Assembly (NCBI GenBank): GCA_027625915.1
Contig: JANTQA010000048.1
Span: 1,178,001 to 1,242,000 of the forward strand
Source: Anaeramoeba flamelloides
Taxonomy: Eukaryota > Metamonada > Anaeramoebidae
Length of the DNA stretch: 64,000 bases
Reading direction: 5' to 3'
The notes under the pieces were generated by a model. The model saw only the letters and a program-made list of their open reading frames with translations, was not told where the DNA came from and did not search any database. Of this stretch, positions 60,207 to 64,000 are shown one piece after another (the stretch's first letter is position 1; the number at the start of each line of letters is the position of its first letter). Made by a program: the position numbers and the translations under genes.

Positions 60207-62797
60207 ATACTGATTCTTCTTTTTGTTAAGAAATACATTTGATTGTTTAAAACAGTAAAAACATAAAAAAAAAAAACAACAATATACAAGGGAACGAAAT
60301 TATTTTTCAAAATTTTTACTGAAATAATAAATATAAAGGAGCGGTTTGGAGTACTTTATCATATGTTCCTATCAACAATTTTTTTCAATTTTTTGATTTG
60401 AATGATTTTTTAAATTTGTAAAAATTTTCATTTTGCTTTTTCAAAAATCTGTTTTTCTTTTATTTTTTTTGATTTTTTTTTTTTTAAATTTTTTTTTGTT
60501 CCTTTTTCATTTTTTTTTGATCATTTTTTTTTTTTTCTTTAAAAAAAGACAAGTTGGAAACGACAATCTTTAAAAAAACAAATAAACTTTTTGGAAATTT
60601 GGACTAATAAATGTCTTTTATAATAAAGATAATTATTAGCAAAAAAACTTTGTGTTCGTCTTTTTTCAGTAAACATTCAGAAATAAAAAATCAGTAATTA
60701 ATCTTTTCAAAAATTTTGATCTAGTGTTTATTTTTTTTTGGGTTAATTTTTTTTTATTTTTTAAAATATTGGTTTTTATACATTATTTTTGATTTAAAAG
60801 TTAATTAGTAATCAGATTCAATTATTAGTTATACTTGAATTCTAAAAGGATATGTTTTTTTTTTTTCAATTTATTATTTTCAGCTGGTCAAAATTTTTTG
60901 AAATGGAGTTCAATACTATTTTTTTTTTTTTTATTATTTGGTTAAATATTAAGTTTATTTATCGAAAAAATTTAATTTATTATTGAAAATTGTCAAATTT
61001 TTATAAACAATTTTTTTGTAATTATTATAGAGAATATTGATTTTCTAAAATTCTGAATATTTCAGTTATATCATATATTTAAAACAAAAACACAGAATTC
61101 CGCCTAATATATAAAAAAATACAGTTAATCTAAATATCTGCAGGCTTTTTCATTTGAAGGTAAAAAAACCCAGAAGAAATTTCAAGTACATAAAATATCT
61201 AATAAATTTTATTTTTAGAGATTTTTTTCACAGTGCATTTTACTAGAATTCTAAAAGATGGAATTTAATTGAGAATTTATTTTTTAACTTAAAATTCGCT
61301 GGAATTTTGTGTCTTATGAGTGAAAGTTCCCTGAAGAAAAGTTAAATGTTTGGGGTTTTAGCTTTTAAAAAACATATAAAATGAAAAACAAAAGCATAAG
61401 GGTCTCCCCGTTTATCGTGAATTTACTTAATACCCAATCAATGGCTTGAAACCTAAAACAGTTATTTGAAATTGCTTGTAGTTTGATTGATCACATTTGA
61501 ATAACAAAAAAAAAACCTCATTGGAACAGCTTTGGTAAAAAAATCCAATTTAAACAAAAAAGTTTAAAAGCATATTAAATTCCAAATAATCAAATATTTT
61601 TAGAAAAAGTAGATATTTCTTTTTTTTAAATTTCAATGGGATTAAATTTCTACAATTTCAAGCATTTTTATGGTCACATAATCAACTTATATCGATTTAA
61701 TATAATTTTTTGTTAAATTTTAATTCTCTTATTTTGGCGGAGTAAGGATTTTTTCATATTCTAGAGACTAAAATAAATCCATTTGAGAATACTAAAAAAT
61801 GGAAAAGAAAACATCATTAAGGTCTCAAAAATTACCTAAGGGAGACACTTCAGAATACAAAAATCTGTTTTCAATATTATATATTCCCAACCGTTCTAAT
61901 TGTAAAATTGCGTGTCGCCGTTTGACACTTTTTTCTAAAAATACCCTCTTTTTTGATTGTTGATTTGGAGATCGATTACTCATCAGATCTTGGTTAGTAT
62001 TTTAATTGTTATTAGGCCATGGTTGAAAATTACAATTTTTTTTTTTTCCATTTCAGGAAATTATTTTTAAACCAAATAAATTGACCCTTTAAACAACTTT
62101 TACAAGATAAATATATTTCTTAATCTCTAAATTCTTTATTTTACTTAGATAACTGTTATTTCTGGTATTTTTCATATCAAAATTATATTTGAGATTGCAA
62201 ATTTTTAATTATTGGAAAAATGATTTAAAAGGGAATGGTATGTGAATTAATCAAAGTCCAAGATCAATAATACTTATTGTTTATAATGAAAAAAAAAATT
62301 ATTTCATGAATGTAAGTATAAAACAAAAAAAGTTGAAACTTTCAAAAAAATAAATAAAGCATGACTGAGTTGAGTTAATACATTTACTTTATAAATTATG
62401 ATATTGCTACCATTTAGGGATAAAATAGTGATATCAATTAACACCTAATTGGCAATATTGAAGATATAATAAAAATAAAAATAAAAGTCTTGTTTTATAA
62501 ATGTGTACAAGAAAAATAATAATTATAGTATATGTTTTCTAATAAATTTAGAAATTATAAAAGAAATAATCACAATAAAAATAAATTTAAATTTACAGTC
62601 TGTTTTTTTTAATTAATTTTTGGAAATTTTATACAGAGTTCCCAAAATGATTTCATTTTTGGAATTTTTAGAATCTCAAAAATTAACATTTGGAATCATA
62701 ATATTAAAATGATTTCAATGGAATCAATTAGTATCAAACATTTTTCACTTGTTAAAGTACCTTTGAAGTATATTTTTTCAAAAACATTAAAAAATAT

Positions 62798-63091
62798 TTT
62801 ATTCTGATTCCAGGAATCAAAAAAAGAATTTTTTTTTGGTACCAAAACTCTATTAAACAAAAAAAAGAATCTTTCGATTCCATTCCAAAGAAAAATAATT
62901 TTCTTATCAGGAATAAACTTAAAAACTCCAGGGTTGATGAAAAGAGGATGGAAACAAAAATTCCAAAAAGAAAAACCTTAAATATTTATTTTTTTAGAAA
63001 TAACAATTTTTTTTTTGAAAATAAAAAAAAAAATAATGAAATATTAAATTTTGAGAATGATGTGATTCCTTGTAAAAACGAATGTAAATAA
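62798..63091 (+). CDS. Possible terminal exon of an unrecognised gene (tentative)
   Basis: A frame open for about 97 codons to TAA 63089-63091. The middle reads IPKKNNFLIRNKLKNSRVDE and then KRMETKIPKRKTLNIYFF, with Arg/Lys/Ser use unlike spacer. There is no ATG near its start and no ATAG acceptor; the only nearby AG is in TTCCAG, within a repeated motif that recurs non-coding at 63133. It would be tail-to-tail with the gene at 63645. Confidence 0.25.
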   Translation, partial: FILIPGIKKRIFFWYQNSIKQKKESFDSIPKKNNFLIRNKLKNSRVDEKRMETKIPKRKTLNIYFFRNNNFFFENKKKNNEILNFENDVIPCKNECK

Positions 63092-63644
63092 GAAATAAAT
63101 TGAGGTTTATCATTGGGAGAAAAAAATATCATTTGATTCCATGGAATCAAAAAAAGAATTATTTTGGGTTTTTTTCAAAAAAGAATCAAAATGCGAACCC
63201 TGATTTTATACTTTTTTTTCTTGGGTTTCAAAAAAATATTCTCGAAAAATAAAAAAAGATCAATTTAAAAAAATGTAACCAAAAAAGTAGCTATGTAACC
63301 ATATTTATTCTTTATCAGGTTGCTAAAGATAGTTGTATAAAACAAAAACATATTCAAGATATTTATAAATAAATACGTATTTATTTTTAGCTAAATAAAA
63401 GGATAAGAAGATTTTTTATTTTTATTTTGTTAATAATAATTCAGTCAATAAAATAAAAAATAACAACTACAAAAAGAAAAGTAATAAAAAAGTTAAAAAT
63501 GGGATATTTATTAAAGAAAAAAAGATTGTAATTACAAAAATATAAAAAAACAAAATACAAAGAATAACTCAAAAATCTTGGTAAAAAAAAACAGAAGAAA
63601 AAGAGAAAAAAACAGTAAATTATTATTTAAACAAATCAATATTC

Positions 63645-64000
63645 TTAGTTTTTAATGTTTTGTTTAGGGTTGATTTTCAGGAACAACATGGTTTTTCTGC
63701 TTCTGTCATCTACTTTTTCATAACTGTTTCTTTCAAGAAAGGCAATGACTCCTCTTTGAAGATTTTTTGAAGTAATTTTACCATTATTGAGCTTTGTATA
63801 TAAAACAAACAGACGCTTTTCAATTTCAATGTTTTCTTGTGAGGGGATCCCATCTTTGAACCCCTTAATGAGCGTCGGGTCATAACAGTGGAATGCTGTT
63901 AGTCTGGCTTCCCATGAGGGGCAGGGCTTTTGATTAATAAAAAACTTCAATTCCTCTACTGACAATTTTTTTGTTGTTTTCACCCGGCTTTTGTGCCTTT
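63645..64000 (-). CDS. Unrecognised protein, C-terminal part (5' end outside window)
   Basis: Minus-strand frame open from the right edge (about 117 residues) to TAA 63645-63647. It includes CPSWEARLTAFHCYDPTLIK, then GFKDGIPSQENIEIEKRLFV and a basic tail ending KINPKQNIKN. The middle, with LYTKLNNGKITSKNLQRGV, is compact and probably helical. GTG at 63983 is not a convincing start because the frame continues upstream. I do not recognise the family; composition is normal for a folded domain. Confidence 0.7.
   Translation of the reverse strand, partial: RHKSRVKTTKKLSVEELKFFINQKPCPSWEARLTAFHCYDPTLIKGFKDGIPSQENIEIEKRLFVLYTKLNNGKITSKNLQRGVIAFLERNSYEKVDDRSRKTMLFLKINPKQNIKN

Larger units (their letters stand above)
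58546..63644. other. 5.1 kb spacer
   Basis: AT-rich. Contains a T31-G6 run (60089-60125), a TA microsatellite (60184-60206), a GGAATCA motif cluster (62690-63150) and a tentative reading frame (62798-63091). Nothing else supported. Confidence 0.55.

Overview
The window is strongly AT-rich nuclear DNA from a unicellular eukaryote. It has spliceosomal GT-AG introns, host proteins full of Lys/Asn/Glu/Ser low-complexity tracts, and animal-style signalling families (WNK kinase, heterotrimeric G-alpha, BTB, ankyrin, PH-like). It also has a fold-type II PLP enzyme of the kind found in anaerobic bacteria, preceded by a basic presequence. That mix best fits an anaerobic amoeboid protist such as Anaeramoeba. 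This assignment is an inference from protein style; other AT-rich protists cannot be excluded. Every stop codon of a confidently read gene is TAA, and all nine introns I could place end in ATAG.

Layout: (1) 1-605, 3' end of a BTB gene. (2) 5477-10649 (+), a WNK-family pseudokinase whose kinase domain is split by a 2.6 kb intron filled with transposable elements. (3) 14819-19704 (-), a five-exon G-alpha gene (353 residues after splicing) with a 3.2 kb repeat-containing intron between switch I and switch II. (4) 25188-29533 (+), a three-exon ankyrin protein of about 1331 residues ending in two copies of a receiver-like alpha/beta domain. (5) 32827-33032 (+), the last exon of an unrecognised gene, whose stop codon overlaps that of (6) 33029-35226 (-), the three-exon PLP enzyme. 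(7) 46012-49512 (+), a single-exon protein of 1166 residues with a talin-F0-like N-terminus and six PH-like modules. (8) 56731-57141 (+), a small unrecognised gene. (9) 63645-64000 (-), the C-terminal part of an unrecognised gene running off the right edge.

Genes fill well under half of the window. The rest is AT-rich spacer with several small dispersed repeat families: two 0.7 kb TIR elements with TA target sites, three CAG...CTG MITEs (one nested in another repeat), a 0.85 kb unclassified repeat with 3-4 copies, a hairpin module of about 60 bp in seven copies, a repeat of about 120 bp in five copies, a pair of 0.5 kb repeats, and a 0.75 kb element with inverted ends. I saw no tRNA, rRNA, snRNA or CRISPR, and no recognisable retrovirus-like or Polinton-like element.

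The genes do not form an operon or pathway. Several belong to signalling and cytoskeleton families (WNK, G-alpha, F0/PH, BTB, ankyrin), and the PLP enzyme is probably a laterally acquired metabolic gene.
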